Shown here: piece after piece, positions 19,501 through 23,221 of the stretch | How the letters are laid out: each line of letters begins with the position of its first letter | How positions within the stretch are numbered: the stretch's first letter is position 1 | IMG/VR virus record: IMGVR_UViG_3300013212_000039 | Location: 1 to 29,878 of that record | Direction: 5' to 3' (one strand) | From: a virus | Length of the DNA stretch: 29,878 bases | Notes under the pieces: generated by a model | What the model was told of the DNA's origin: nothing | What the model saw: only the letters and a program-made list of their open reading frames with translations | Database searches by the model: none | Position numbers and translations under genes: made by a program

Positions 19501-19993
19501 CAGTGGAAGCAACGACCTAAAAGCACAATCAGATAACTTCTTCACTGCTCCGTGGGAAGCAAAATCATTGAACGTAGTTGGTGAACCACTGTTTGAACGC
19601 AGTGCATCCGCCAAGATTTTCTACGAGATGATTCGCCCTCGATTGCGTGAGTTGTTTGGTGATGCTGTAGCAGATGACCTTCCAATCAGCAACATGATGA
19701 TGGATCGTATTCCAATGGCTTTACCCGGATTTGTTGAGTCGTTTGCCGCGGCCAAAGAATATGATCGTGACCCGTGGCTATATGCAATGGCTGATACGAT
19801 TCCTAACTTCTTTGGATTCAAGATTGACGTCATGCCGACCGAAGCACGTAAAGACAGAGCCAAAGACAAGAACACGTCAACTGCACAAGAATCACCAACA
19901 CTTTTGCGGTTGCTTGCTGAAGGTAGAGCCAGCGAAGCATTCACTGGTACGATGAAGTCATCACCTCCGTCAGGAAATGTAAGCCCATGGTAA
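7517..19993 (+). CDS. Giant multidomain polyvalent virion/ejection protein (4158 aa)
   Basis: This is the largest gene of the window, starting at ATG 7517 after a 39-base gap with only a weak Shine-Dalgarno. Order by residue: 1-470, helical N-terminus with glycine-rich hydrophobic stretches (GGVGAVAGGMLGQLGMG) like membrane-interacting ejection proteins; 470-1016, small beta domains including TYKEGDVVDVKLSQKKF; 1017-2007, AT-rich module with W1284-C1285 and GDFHVYF; 2030-2310, helical; 2316-2320, HEIAH; 2635-2888, ADP-ribosyltransferase-like; 2885-3205, C5 cytosine methyltransferase; 3226-3550, four MerR-like HTH repeats; 3565-4158, C-terminal region of a type seen in large phage polyvalent proteins (LPLSGDLAFQNLQGG, FFTAPRWLMSR) with a possible membrane segment near 3890-3911. 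DEAAYQ-type motifs lie at 1017, 2008, 3212 and 3556. Proteins of this class are carried in the virion and injected, where their domains are proposed to counter host defences. Packaging here is inferred from gene order. Confidence 0.75.
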   Translation: MDSKSRFSRALRESDIVKQTAADSRKGFPNSREGIRKRLEQGTGYDDVLITEDFTNLKDYALDSGFITKQEAQQIATLKADRVATLIAEGKGNQFAGREFRPDMSQQQALTKRQEIGAGYAAQAPVERQKDIELLAKMGYTPEDVAKFGTDRSGFIPAGVPIFGGNEVPFASKSYYEDLPRNLGIHAYQGAVGLGATAEGMVAPARALATRFTGGDPTQFYAPNDNPLIEAGTIFGSNAAESAAGFPARYAGMRIGGELGFKGGMALSGGNPLWGGVGAVAGGMLGQLGMGQAMETLNDAAMNVILGKDNAARLQQRKQELSEAYPLASRVGEELPDLAMFGPSFKVKGFSGKAAAKGFKQAGMKGLRQGVVNTTEFAGDLAERGGESALNMVLAYKQSQDEKKLGMPGKSAWDILAEGALGAVMQGDTKLGRAVYGGMNRLTDPGMIQQAINRTAPGAMPEVGATSMSPAVDTGSAMRPGMRRFNLGGRIESGVDADGSPIIKGARYAVYDPETRKAQVYTDNEFALEGTRTRKAAQSLQGTSTIFKRQPIISYDDKVVGGQRQILGITRDAGVLVRDYTNDGKSTISAVPLSEIRNAKINKRINEVIKNQGVKPNSRPAPFMPESFTNFNPVAFPDTVTLTTDSQPIPARVVERIGGKTDASYIVAMPDGTHFRAHESQINVDKFTGGEHITRGAMKDTDFPRSLADLAPKRGGLEGLVRIGEGSDAPSVELTPTQRKDYQSIATKYQPDINAIKREPDATRREQMLDIVQGKIANEYLATNPIPAPTGTYKEGDVVDVKLSQKKFVDKPQTAIVTDVNDYGYAVRLVDHPNVGTFTVQDANVMGESELDIRATGSNKGVESLAAGRISAGNSTATRDKGVPAVTRGYASTGMAATDVATVSDVAKHVDYVSLPEDVQQSIQKRFKKAVDDGEVTSGNSIDFVAPIKDGQLHGQIHVHALDNMTFQIVATTFPEGGGAIKDQYVSSYNVRYNPDTDMWDVYSVDPEMARRISESDEAAYMAISHLKNVRPENFAETLANQGVDAKNIKLISDTFLDAVNTKFLIPENYKTAGDYQKLLKRNFQDIKLGKYINEFEIDKYNPSRYYIDVWTKTPLDMSDPAQFARASDAGRQIYTALKYDQGAIANRTNSRRKESLNELVDAVYADVKNGNLTSLEFQMYFMMASKWNIDPRFDENNNVIVKLAEISKNNESLPIVYSQVNIVEFSNNLRNGQNPKSAFLNAAITSMQNNINSRNVPLNGWKTYKGRSKDVKELMQDVQGTIWCIASSDQYADSYLSTGDFHVYFNNGKPTIAYGGDSNGIFEAPRGNRSNQSVTALESKISIDHMKSIGAETGYEDDIKANKSAANIIDGIGTQEDINNVNLLKFVSLPTYNAVDILANLRLGYESDSGQNNTYTNKYRDQSGAKSQLTLLTELPAFKENYNKLVPPNNQKFSINNVNTIQVNSPDDYESLKSIYKDFIKNKPASNAIEISSDTHSVYNLGRQGRQVFNASRSSRDVMELATKVADNNLGINTEDFDGDLSWLQSAHHNPLLIHVPQYAKNKVIKLSSGGAIGLVNSTNNIAITFTEHFNSNSARYISVVQGDFATTSIVGTEEDHTDVTIVANNGLVNVIDSVIAEVKGRESKLVLDNCKTNYLIYDQQGADSDFVIDINFKGENKPSLNRIRLLDSKPTVINLSNATNDLPFHIIEYHGSIVNRITGNYEIGTYFPASETVDVKEYKLRVKVDTMYLPVSIGHAKISTDQGIRPPHITMANDSQALTLNVSEGVNNTPIEITRRRGDTSQNSIIINDNGSGNFIRVYNNGTPRMRFKVYGSQNNSVSLFYGRGMDYQVLAQKRNGMVYVSLADNNRFTLNSIKDAFNNQDPMASAAMFIHSAAIKQVVSALTKAELYGDVNTFVDYDLSKINLEVNMEEIPDDLKNALINFDDLHPNFFPMPDLNNHGYNSLFDSSDDIPLFNNDDTTASSDDVITLPFGPAPTSNRLPADGGDEAAYQEIDDAGATPSKTPKKVSAGYKLQGSFRVSVPTSQLRRYREEVNKLSIQHGVDSDAYKKAMKKLDAQYRDLISQASTQVLAIINKIATEQRPNVTGYQQKDTTAARIGYAIKSIDRNFNNLPKPSGDAPDNRLGTYKMMFNALGEDYSVDAFRVSNRAQLKTVLQKQYVYDATNAGRVAEVVDRFARAWAMGKIQAQGFRPTEIVEVTGKLAENILETGAYNTPSSDMLFQHFPGGSKAETKLVAQYMREFYEERFAAFGVLDDAYDFTKKFRGAIFRTNKSKDDAIFNVIVGFASRDETTGIHEIAHALYRGMGYPFQRKIAEAMGVNPATLNSTAMKGRVPVWVEEKWAAAFEGSLRAGVAPQARDVNDSTRPRQQDPTLAQLWTELGGFLTGARNATIKKQIASGEIPEWGKDQKGTRWVARFKAADKLYRGNELELNNGQFVTVNATQAAAGEPVQVVDVDSGKVSTVAVDDIKRYSGRVPSGFNDATLDTLSNWLRSYYGNTERNIRTTLPDMVSHYVGGEVDLGQLRAEATNPQKIAFQETMDEPRSPLLSSLSRMSSVQAGLKSLLANNRLDIGNKGTVKNAYDRYGKPSNSFRVLRDVYGFDGNTAAAYYAQTETPEFKKWSENLPLLEAVNSIQVSPDIDMNKMSSEERVNYRRYEAGNELANLASDIMRDGADDNDVDKFVDLADQYYRNDGRSQKEIRNAVEQIVNANEDDNVQQLMSFESTLRRELETSEDFDQARKVTVTPDEYRIAAHTPRTGKGFVTVSFPAMESSNLIRSKNGVVLTSGVTSFDGNRQGGEYIKFKNPQVVNLEGQGIDQQNLDRIIANATKAKRDGVVILNLRHSNTVNSALHNVAVPITKYPTKSIVAVPGVDIGTYFSGGGTLEASVYESVFPTVAVEYNAEIASVYRANLGDHVQVKDVQEIDPTSLKNVQWFHASPVCKNFSDASPNAVETILDKKTGKAVVDAIDHSHPPIVTIENVAKYRESESFDAILEALRRNGYEFDFGVYKTSKYGGGTSRQRLIVRAVRGFALPPIIKTDASQRTWYESIKDIIDTLPISELAPNQLRKLEASKIDVRAMKTPLLFSQNSYHAVGITADKVFPSFTTSGGTYRILMPGGQVRAITGIAFRRMMGLPDAYLLPESEPLARKILANGVPAELSQTIMAPLADAYARHNMTRMAQREMRRRDTDDEAAYQEMDNEPRKSYGSFTDFVVGINTALRNNNLPMVTDRTIRFWISKNQVSNGVKSGRAMTYSQTNVNEVVQLVKDKQAQETRNLVNVDGKQTYPSNLYEQPTFTSIEEFTVAVNQFLEIAGAQPINERLIRYYVAEGLLPQTTERQGKAKVWTREHLERTAELAVQSQDYKYRTEQSKLQRAQQELQAKTEQPVQPEPVRPENARPMSYEDIVYKANVELRKLGLEYVTKRTLMLWGEKGKISRPNVISQKAVFNSNIIDEIIKVRKPNPIKGYTGDQLILKANEQLIKLGLPVATDRALRFWLSSGSIAKPEKVGKSYLFGDDDIEAIVKIRRSQARDTGDEAAYQDADDLFPSQRRTVETYDMPGAPSHVERIRPKQLPPRNAWFWGAIDLYNDITRLPLSGDLAFQNLQGGIIGLSNPLVGLKAFKAGLKGFAPNMQVEVGGKLYGSRKFGRETYHAAGEEMRRHPLYNAAKEAGLPLAMFEIDARLQEAREIELSNLKMSNPNATMKDVNIGLMDIDELGTVDEWYSKNRITRHLPMQGQFERFNSLVHDTLLLTQFDNWAKILLSKGYSPTSTMYKNALKDSARILAVSVGDIKYSTNPETDAAASRIAKIFFTAPRWLMSRALIDPFVNQMVSNSSIFARLREIMGEDNPAFNLYNGDKEVAKLGQSMWLRIAAAEAMLAIMAWVFSNWYADTEVNTDIQPGRIRIGDFQIDPAAGLIDHYKLAGRIAKAVFSVDPKDASRAEKEGIPQWMLAVKDISKELSYKASPGITFLQAISGSNDLKAQSDNFFTAPWEAKSLNVVGEPLFERSASAKIFYEMIRPRLRELFGDAVADDLPISNMMMDRIPMALPGFVESFAAAKEYDRDPWLYAMADTIPNFFGFKIDVMPTEARKDRAKDKNTSTAQESPTLLRLLAEGRASEAFTGTMKSSPPSGNVSPW
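10565..10588 (+). repeat. DEAAY linker motif, copy 1 (left edge of AT-rich module A)
   Basis: Encodes DEAAYMAI at residues 1017-1024, preceded by Ser-Glu-Ser. It shares DEAAY with the three stronger copies but has Met in place of Gln and no trailing acidic pair. The AT-rich region begins immediately after it. It is the weakest copy and could be chance. Confidence 0.4.
10565..13534 (+). other. AT-rich module A inside the giant gene (residues 1017-2006)
   Basis: Base composition drops sharply here: 12241-12300 has 15 G/C of 60, against 31 of 60 at 8281-8340 in the same gene. The frame stays open throughout, so it is coding. The encoded segment is Asn/Ile/Lys-rich. Residues about 1265-1335 contain GWKTYKGRSKDVKELM, then W-C (1284-1285), YLSTGDFHVYFNNGKPTIAY and APRGNRSNQ. 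From memory this resembles an uncharacterised domain with 'GWCTA ... L..GDFYVY ... IAEIRG..NQ', which in other proteins is often followed by repetitive beta structure. Residues about 1570-1860 here are indeed strand-rich (VVQGDFATTSIVGTEEDHTD, IVANNGLVNVIDSV) and could form a beta-solenoid. No function is assigned. The module starts and ends at DEAAY-type motifs. Confidence 0.6.
13538..13564 (+). repeat. DEAAYQ linker motif, copy 2 (right edge of AT-rich module A)
   Basis: Encodes DEAAYQEID at residues 2008-2016, preceded by DGG and followed by a Gly/Ala/Pro/Lys linker. Base composition returns to the gene's normal level just after it. Confidence 0.7.
14462..14608 (+). other. Putative zinc metallopeptidase motif in the giant protein (residues 2316-2364)
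   Basis: The encoded peptide has HEIAH at 2316-2320 (pattern HExxH), preceded by ETTGI and followed by ALYRGMGYPF. About 40 residues later comes EEKWAAAFE, with Glu 2359, 2360 and 2366 as candidates for the third zinc ligand. HExxH plus a downstream helix with Glu is the gluzincin arrangement, and metallopeptidase domains of this sort are an established component of phage polyvalent proteins. A peptidase could process the giant protein itself or cut a host protein. HExxH also occurs by chance in very long proteins; the helical context and the Glu-containing segment make chance less likely. Confidence 0.5.
15419..16180 (+). other. ADP-ribosyltransferase-like segment in the giant protein (residues 2635-2888)
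   Basis: The segment opens with TPEFKKW (2635-2641), a typical opening of ADP-ribosyltransferase domains in phage polyvalent proteins ('TPEFKxWFGDS'). It ends with YIKFKNPQVVNLEG (from 2820), an Ala/Lys-rich helix, then DGVVILNLRHS (from 2854) and ALHNVAVPI. The order 'KNP.VV..G ... A...GYDGVI..N ... VV' is characteristic of the C-terminal half of those domains. The R/H-S/Y-E catalytic triad cannot be placed with confidence; YR at 2769-2770 is one candidate. The domain may be degenerate or a divergent variant. This is a similarity call by eye. Confidence 0.35.
16169..17130 (+). other. C5-cytosine DNA methyltransferase domain in the giant protein (residues 2885-3205)
   Basis: The conserved motifs of m5C methyltransferases appear in order: motif I (SAM binding) DIGTYFSGGGTLEAS from 2893; motif IV SPVCKNFS with the catalytic cysteine C2961; motif VI ENV at 2999-3001; motif VIII SRQRLIV with Q3041, R3042; then a target-recognition-like stretch (about 3100-3130, FTTSGGTYRI) and motif IX/X material including ANGVP at 3173-3177. 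Length (about 320 aa) is normal for a compact enzyme. Motif IV has PVC where most relatives have PPC[QE], and motif I has YFSGGG instead of LFAGxGG, so it is divergent but keeps Cys and ENV. It could protect incoming phage DNA from restriction. No separate methyltransferase gene is seen elsewhere in the window. Confidence 0.8.
17150..17176 (+). repeat. DEAAYQ linker motif, copy 3 (left edge of MerR module)
   Basis: Encodes DEAAYQEMD at residues 3212-3220, preceded by RRRDTD and followed by NEPRKS. It lies between the methyltransferase domain and the first MerR-like repeat. Codons differ from copies 2 and 4 at most third positions, so the repeat is conserved in protein more than in DNA. Confidence 0.75.
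17192..18166 (+). other. Four tandem MerR-like helix-turn-helix repeats in the giant protein (residues 3226-3550)
   Basis: Four units of about 63-75 aa occur at about 3226-3295, 3315-3380, 3421-3483 and 3487-3550. Each has an N-terminal helix with 'N..L...GLP', a recognition-type segment and a wing. The aligned segments are RTIRFWISKNQVSNG, RLIRYYVAEGLLPQ (R3342), RTLMLWGEKGKISRP and RALRFWLSSGSIAKP (R3512), followed by 'G+...Y/F' and a closing I/V-rich helix. The second unit is close to the textbook MerR consensus (R-x-IRYYxxxGLLP). A Gln/Pro/Glu-rich linker separates units 2 and 3. MerR-type HTHs bind DNA; here they sit next to a DNA methyltransferase inside a presumed virion protein. The DNA is more AT-rich than its surroundings (21-22 G/C of 60 in sampled lines) and DEAAYQ motifs flank it on both sides. 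Confidence 0.65.
18182..18208 (+). repeat. DEAAYQ linker motif, copy 4 (right edge of MerR module)
   Basis: Encodes DEAAYQDAD at residues 3556-3564, preceded by RDTG, which is close to the RDTD before copy 3. It lies between the fourth MerR-like repeat and the C-terminal polyvalent region. Composition becomes less AT-rich after it. Confidence 0.75.
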
Positions 19994-20772
19994 ACAAATA
20001 CGGTAAGCGCTTCGTAGAGCTCGCATCCAAGTATGTGGGCGTAACAGAAGAACCACTAGGAAGCAATCGTGGTACACGCATAGACCAATGGAACACCGCA
20101 GTAGGTGTTCCAGTTGGTTCATTCTGGTGTGCTAGCTTTGTTAGTGCAGTCGTGCGTGACTTTCAAAAGTCAGGTATTGACTTCCCGTTACAGCAATCAG
20201 CAAGTTGCGATTCATGGTTGAAGCAAGCCAAAGTCAATGGAATGACGTCTATTAAACCTGAGACGGGTTCATTGTTTCTTATCTGCCCGTCACCAAACGA
20301 TGCTACACACATCGGTATCGTTGGTAATAATGTTGATGGTGTCTGGCATACCATTGAAGGTAACTCCAACATGGGTGGCAGTCGCAACGGCACAGCCGTT
20401 GTCAACAGACCTAATGGTATCAATCGAACCAACATCATCTACGTAAACTGGATGAGTCGTATTGAGGAAGCAAATGAAATGCCTTGGCATGTCGTGTTCC
20501 CCAATACAACCATAGAAGCAGTAAACGTAAGTGGAGCAACTTACATACCGCTGCGAGCAGCCATCGTTGCCTGTGATGGTAACTATGACTTACTCACCTA
20601 CGATGGACAACCACTGTATCGAGGTAGCAAGGTTCCTTGCAAGATGGTTGTACTGAACGGTAAGACTCACGTACCTGTCAGGCAGTTTATGCACTGGGCT
20701 GACCTTGATTTTGAGGTGTTGTCTGCAACACAGACAATCAAAGTACTTCCCGGTGACGAACCTTGGATTTAA
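19987..20772 (+). CDS. Endolysin: CHAP/NlpC-type peptidase with a C-terminal stalk-like (copper amine oxidase N-terminal-like) domain
   Basis: 261 aa. ATG 19987 overlaps the giant gene's stop as ATGGTAA. Residues 1-150 are a papain-like peptidoglycan hydrolase: FWCASFV with catalytic Cys48, ATHIGIV with His108, and HTIEGNSN with Glu124/Asn126 as third residue. Enzymes of this type cut peptide cross-bridges or the amide bond in cell walls. No signal peptide is present, so release would need a holin that I do not see in the window. Residues about 175-255 contain ATYIPLRAAIVACDG and KTHVPVRQFMHWADLDFEVL ending TIKVLP, two units of the 'YVPLR.. ...V.W......I.V' pattern of stalk domains, which are common in envelope-associated proteins of Firmicutes. 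That part probably targets the wall. It is the last gene of the plus-strand block; the enzyme class is well supported and exact bond specificity is unknown. Confidence 0.8.
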   Translation: MVNKYGKRFVELASKYVGVTEEPLGSNRGTRIDQWNTAVGVPVGSFWCASFVSAVVRDFQKSGIDFPLQQSASCDSWLKQAKVNGMTSIKPETGSLFLICPSPNDATHIGIVGNNVDGVWHTIEGNSNMGGSRNGTAVVNRPNGINRTNIIYVNWMSRIEEANEMPWHVVFPNTTIEAVNVSGATYIPLRAAIVACDGNYDLLTYDGQPLYRGSKVPCKMVVLNGKTHVPVRQFMHWADLDFEVLSATQTIKVLPGDEPWI

Positions 20773-21101
20773 GTAGGTAAGTCACCAAACGTAACCCACT
20801 GATCTTCCGGCTGACGTAAAGGAGCGTCAATCTTCAGCGTCATGCCGGGAGACATCATCACATCATCGACCTCAAGCCAATCTGGTAAGAGGTCGTAGTT
20901 GATTTGCACTAACCCTAGTTTAACAGCCGCCCTGATCGGCGTTGGTACGTTTAGTATCTTGTATACGTGCCACAGCTCTTGTTGTAACGTCTCTCTAGTT
21001 ATGCCTAACTTACGAGCGGCCGTGTCCCTATCCTTGTTCAGGATAGTAGTAATGACCACTACCCTGAGCCAAGGACTCATCTTCTTCTTTACTGTTTTCA
21101 T
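20769..21101 (-). CDS. Small LuxR/GerE-type helix-turn-helix protein
   Basis: 110 aa. The start overlaps the dnaB stop as ATGA, so it is translationally coupled to the helicase. Residues about 22-66 (NKDRDTAARKLGITRETLQQ then ELWHVYKILNVPTPIRAAVK) match the LuxR/GerE HTH: 'DIA..LGIS..TV..HL..IY.KL.V..R..AV'. The N-terminus is basic (KTVKKK) and the C-terminal 40 residues carry an acidic stretch with no recognised domain. No receiver or ligand-binding domain is attached, so it is a stand-alone HTH. As the last gene of the early operon, facing the late block, it could regulate late transcription or replication; this is inference. Its stop overlaps the endolysin stop by 4 bases. Confidence 0.65.
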   Translation of the reverse strand: MKTVKKKMSPWLRVVVITTILNKDRDTAARKLGITRETLQQELWHVYKILNVPTPIRAAVKLGLVQINYDLLPDWLEVDDVMMSPGMTLKIDAPLRQPEDQWVTFGDLPT

Positions 21102-22420
21102 AGCAGACTGTATTCCGTATCAACAAAGCGTCCAGTACTAGGCGTGTACTCAAGCACAACACTCCCAACCGGTCCGTTACGATTCTTTGAAACAATGACC
21201 TCACATTCATCGGTCTCTATAGCCTCTCGAATACCTGCCGTGGCATAAAACGATGCACGATACAAGAACATAATGACATCGGCATCAGATTCGATATCAC
21301 CAGACTCTCTTAAGTCAGCCATCATCGGCCTCTTGTCATCCCGCTTGTCAGCCGCCCGATTCAGGCTAGATAGTGCTATGACTGGGCAATCCAGCTCTCT
21401 GGCCAATGCCTTAAGTCCTCGAGATACAGCACCAATTTCCTGTGTCCTGTTCTGTCCTGTAGTTGCAATCATTTGCAGGTAATCGACCACAATCATGTCA
21501 ATTGGCGTTTTTGATTGCAGTTTTATTGCCTTCCCTCGTATATCTGACATAGACATTGGGTTAGATGCAGCAAGGTACAAGTTACTGTCGAACAAGTTAG
21601 CTCGTGTCTTCCTTAACTCTAACTTCTCTTGCAAAGACAAAACACTGTTTGATATTGCCTTCAGGCTGATGCCTGTTTCGTGTGCAAGCAAGCGTTGACT
21701 AGTCATCTTCTCAGACATCTCAATGCTCGCAAATAGTACACACTTGTGCCTCTTAATCGCAGCCAGTGACAGTGACAACGCAAACGCAGACTTGCCCATT
21801 GATGGACGTGCACCAACGATGATGAGCTCACCCTTACGCCATCCACCAACCATGTCATCTAAGTCTCTCCACCCAGATGGGACGCCAGACATCTTATAGT
21901 CAGATGTCCTGTTCTCTATGTCATCGATGGCTTGCTTGATGCCATCGTCTACGTGATTGTATTCAACGCTATTCTGCAACCCAGCAAGTGACTGACTACC
22001 AAGCATGATGTCATTGGTGATTGATACGGGGTCAGCGTTATCTTCTTGTATCTTACTGATCGCACTTGTGCATATCTCAATGACACGCCGCCGGTCGAAC
22101 TCGTAACGAACAGTATTGGCATAGGACATAGCATGACTGGTTGTTGGTAACAACTCACCCATCTGCATGATGTAACCCAAGCCACCAACACGCTCAAGGA
22201 TGTCTTGACGCTCTAACTCATCCCGTGTGGTAACTATGTCAATGTCCAATCCAACCTCATCTACACGCCGCATTGCATCATAGATAAGACCGTTGGCTTC
22301 ACGATAGAAACTACGTCCGTTGGGTACTGATACTTCTACCTTTCGTAGAACTTTAACCCCACCAAGAAGTACTGATGCAATCAGACTCATTTCACTTTCA
22401 ATCGAATAAGGTATCTTCAT
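21098..22420 (-). CDS. dnaB: Replicative DNA helicase DnaB
   Basis: 440 aa, the usual length for DnaB-type helicases. The N-terminal domain starts SIESEMSLIASVLLG and contains the DELERQDILERVGGLGYI segment typical of DnaB. The C-terminal RecA-like domain has Walker A GARPSMGKS at about 203-211, the family segment ASIEMSEKMTSQRLL (H1a), Walker B IDMIVVDYLQMI at about 307-318, DLRESGDIESDADVIMFLYR and the arginine-finger region VSKNRNGPVGSV near 410. It unwinds DNA 5' to 3' as a ring ahead of the phage fork. A Shine-Dalgarno AGGA lies five bases before the ATG. Its neighbours upstream are a loader-like protein and a winged-helix initiator, together forming a compact replication module. No phage polymerase or primase is visible in the window, so host enzymes or genes beyond the edge would be needed. 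Confidence 0.95.
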   Translation of the reverse strand: MKIPYSIESEMSLIASVLLGGVKVLRKVEVSVPNGRSFYREANGLIYDAMRRVDEVGLDIDIVTTRDELERQDILERVGGLGYIMQMGELLPTTSHAMSYANTVRYEFDRRRVIEICTSAISKIQEDNADPVSITNDIMLGSQSLAGLQNSVEYNHVDDGIKQAIDDIENRTSDYKMSGVPSGWRDLDDMVGGWRKGELIIVGARPSMGKSAFALSLSLAAIKRHKCVLFASIEMSEKMTSQRLLAHETGISLKAISNSVLSLQEKLELRKTRANLFDSNLYLAASNPMSMSDIRGKAIKLQSKTPIDMIVVDYLQMIATTGQNRTQEIGAVSRGLKALARELDCPVIALSSLNRAADKRDDKRPMMADLRESGDIESDADVIMFLYRASFYATAGIREAIETDECEVIVSKNRNGPVGSVVLEYTPSTGRFVDTEYSLL

Positions 22421-22646
22421 AAAATCCTATTTCATCTTCTCTATCTGGGTTACGGGCAAACCAAAAACCATGATGTGATGCGACAACATCTAGGTGATAC
22501 TCAATCAGGATGAGTGCATCTGTGTCAGAGAGATTGTCATTTCTCAATCGACGTACTACCTTACGTCTCATAGATCTACTGATATATTTTGCAACCAGAG
22601 GTAGAAGGGCAACAACCAACTCTTCGTTGGTTGTCCATCCCTTCAC
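22398..22646 (-). CDS. Small protein of unknown function between the loader-like gene and dnaB
   Basis: 82 aa from a GTG at 22646, ten bases after the upstream stop. The frame is open back to 22760, but that would overlap the upstream gene by about 100 bases and the extra residues look like a shadow of it. An ATG at 22688 (32-base overlap) is the other choice. The body is helical and basic in the middle (KYISRSMRRKVVRRLRNDN), then acidic; it ends HHGFWFARNPDREDEIGFYE followed by DTLFD. The conserved-looking HHGFWFARNP segment and tight packing (23-base overlap with dnaB) support a real gene. I do not recognise the family. Position suggests a replication accessory role. Confidence 0.55.
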   Translation of the reverse strand: MKGWTTNEELVVALLPLVAKYISRSMRRKVVRRLRNDNLSDTDALILIEYHLDVVASHHGFWFARNPDREDEIGFYEDTLFD

Positions 22647-22656
22647 TACACACCCG

Positions 22657-23199
22657 CTAACTGGTGATTGCTTTAGCCTCTGATGCATTAAATATCTTAC
22701 GAGAACTCTCAACCAATTGGTTGCTTGGTGGATTACGTAGTACTTCTTCGGTGATATCACTACATAGAATCATAGGAAACACTTCTTCAATCAACTTGAT
22801 GTTCTGTGCCTCTGACCTTGCACCACATTGTCCCCATCCACCGACTGCCTCAACAAGTTTGTTAATTGCAGGGTGTAACTTACCTTCACTAACTGCCTTC
22901 GTCGCATAGTCAGCACGAACACCTGGATGTACCCGCCTGACAATTTCACTGATGGTGGAATAGACTTGCCTTGGAGACAGATCAGGAATCAAACTAGCAA
23001 GTGCCAACTTACGCAGCTCTGCTGGACTTGGTCTCCATTCACACATCTGTAGTGCCTTTGTTATAGCCAACACGACTGTGTCATCATGCCAATCTGTCAT
23101 CACTAGTGCGTACGTCACAGCCACACGTTCATCCCACGTCTGGTTGCTTGGCATCACTGCGAGGATGTTACTCGCATATTGAAATGTCTTCTCTGTCAT
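22657..23199 (-). CDS. Candidate helicase loader / G39P-like replication protein
   Basis: 180 aa; ATG 23199 has GGGAG about nine bases upstream. Residues 1-70 (FQYASNILAVMP ... WDERVAVTYALVMTDWHDDT ... ITKALQMCEWRPSPAELRKL) are helical and end in the '[WF].PSPAE[LI]R' signature seen at the end of the N-terminal domain of phage DnaB loader/inhibitor proteins such as G39P and related replication proteins. The middle (HPAINKLVEAVGGWGQCGAR) is also found in small phage replication proteins next to helicases. No Walker motif is present, so it is not a DnaC-type ATPase loader. It lies between the initiator and dnaB, the usual place for a loader. The role is inferred from motif and position. Confidence 0.55.
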   Translation of the reverse strand: MTEKTFQYASNILAVMPSNQTWDERVAVTYALVMTDWHDDTVVLAITKALQMCEWRPSPAELRKLALASLIPDLSPRQVYSTISEIVRRVHPGVRADYATKAVSEGKLHPAINKLVEAVGGWGQCGARSEAQNIKLIEEVFPMILCSDITEEVLRNPPSNQLVESSRKIFNASEAKAITS

Positions 23200-23221
23200 A
23201 CTCTAACTCCCTGCACGTATT

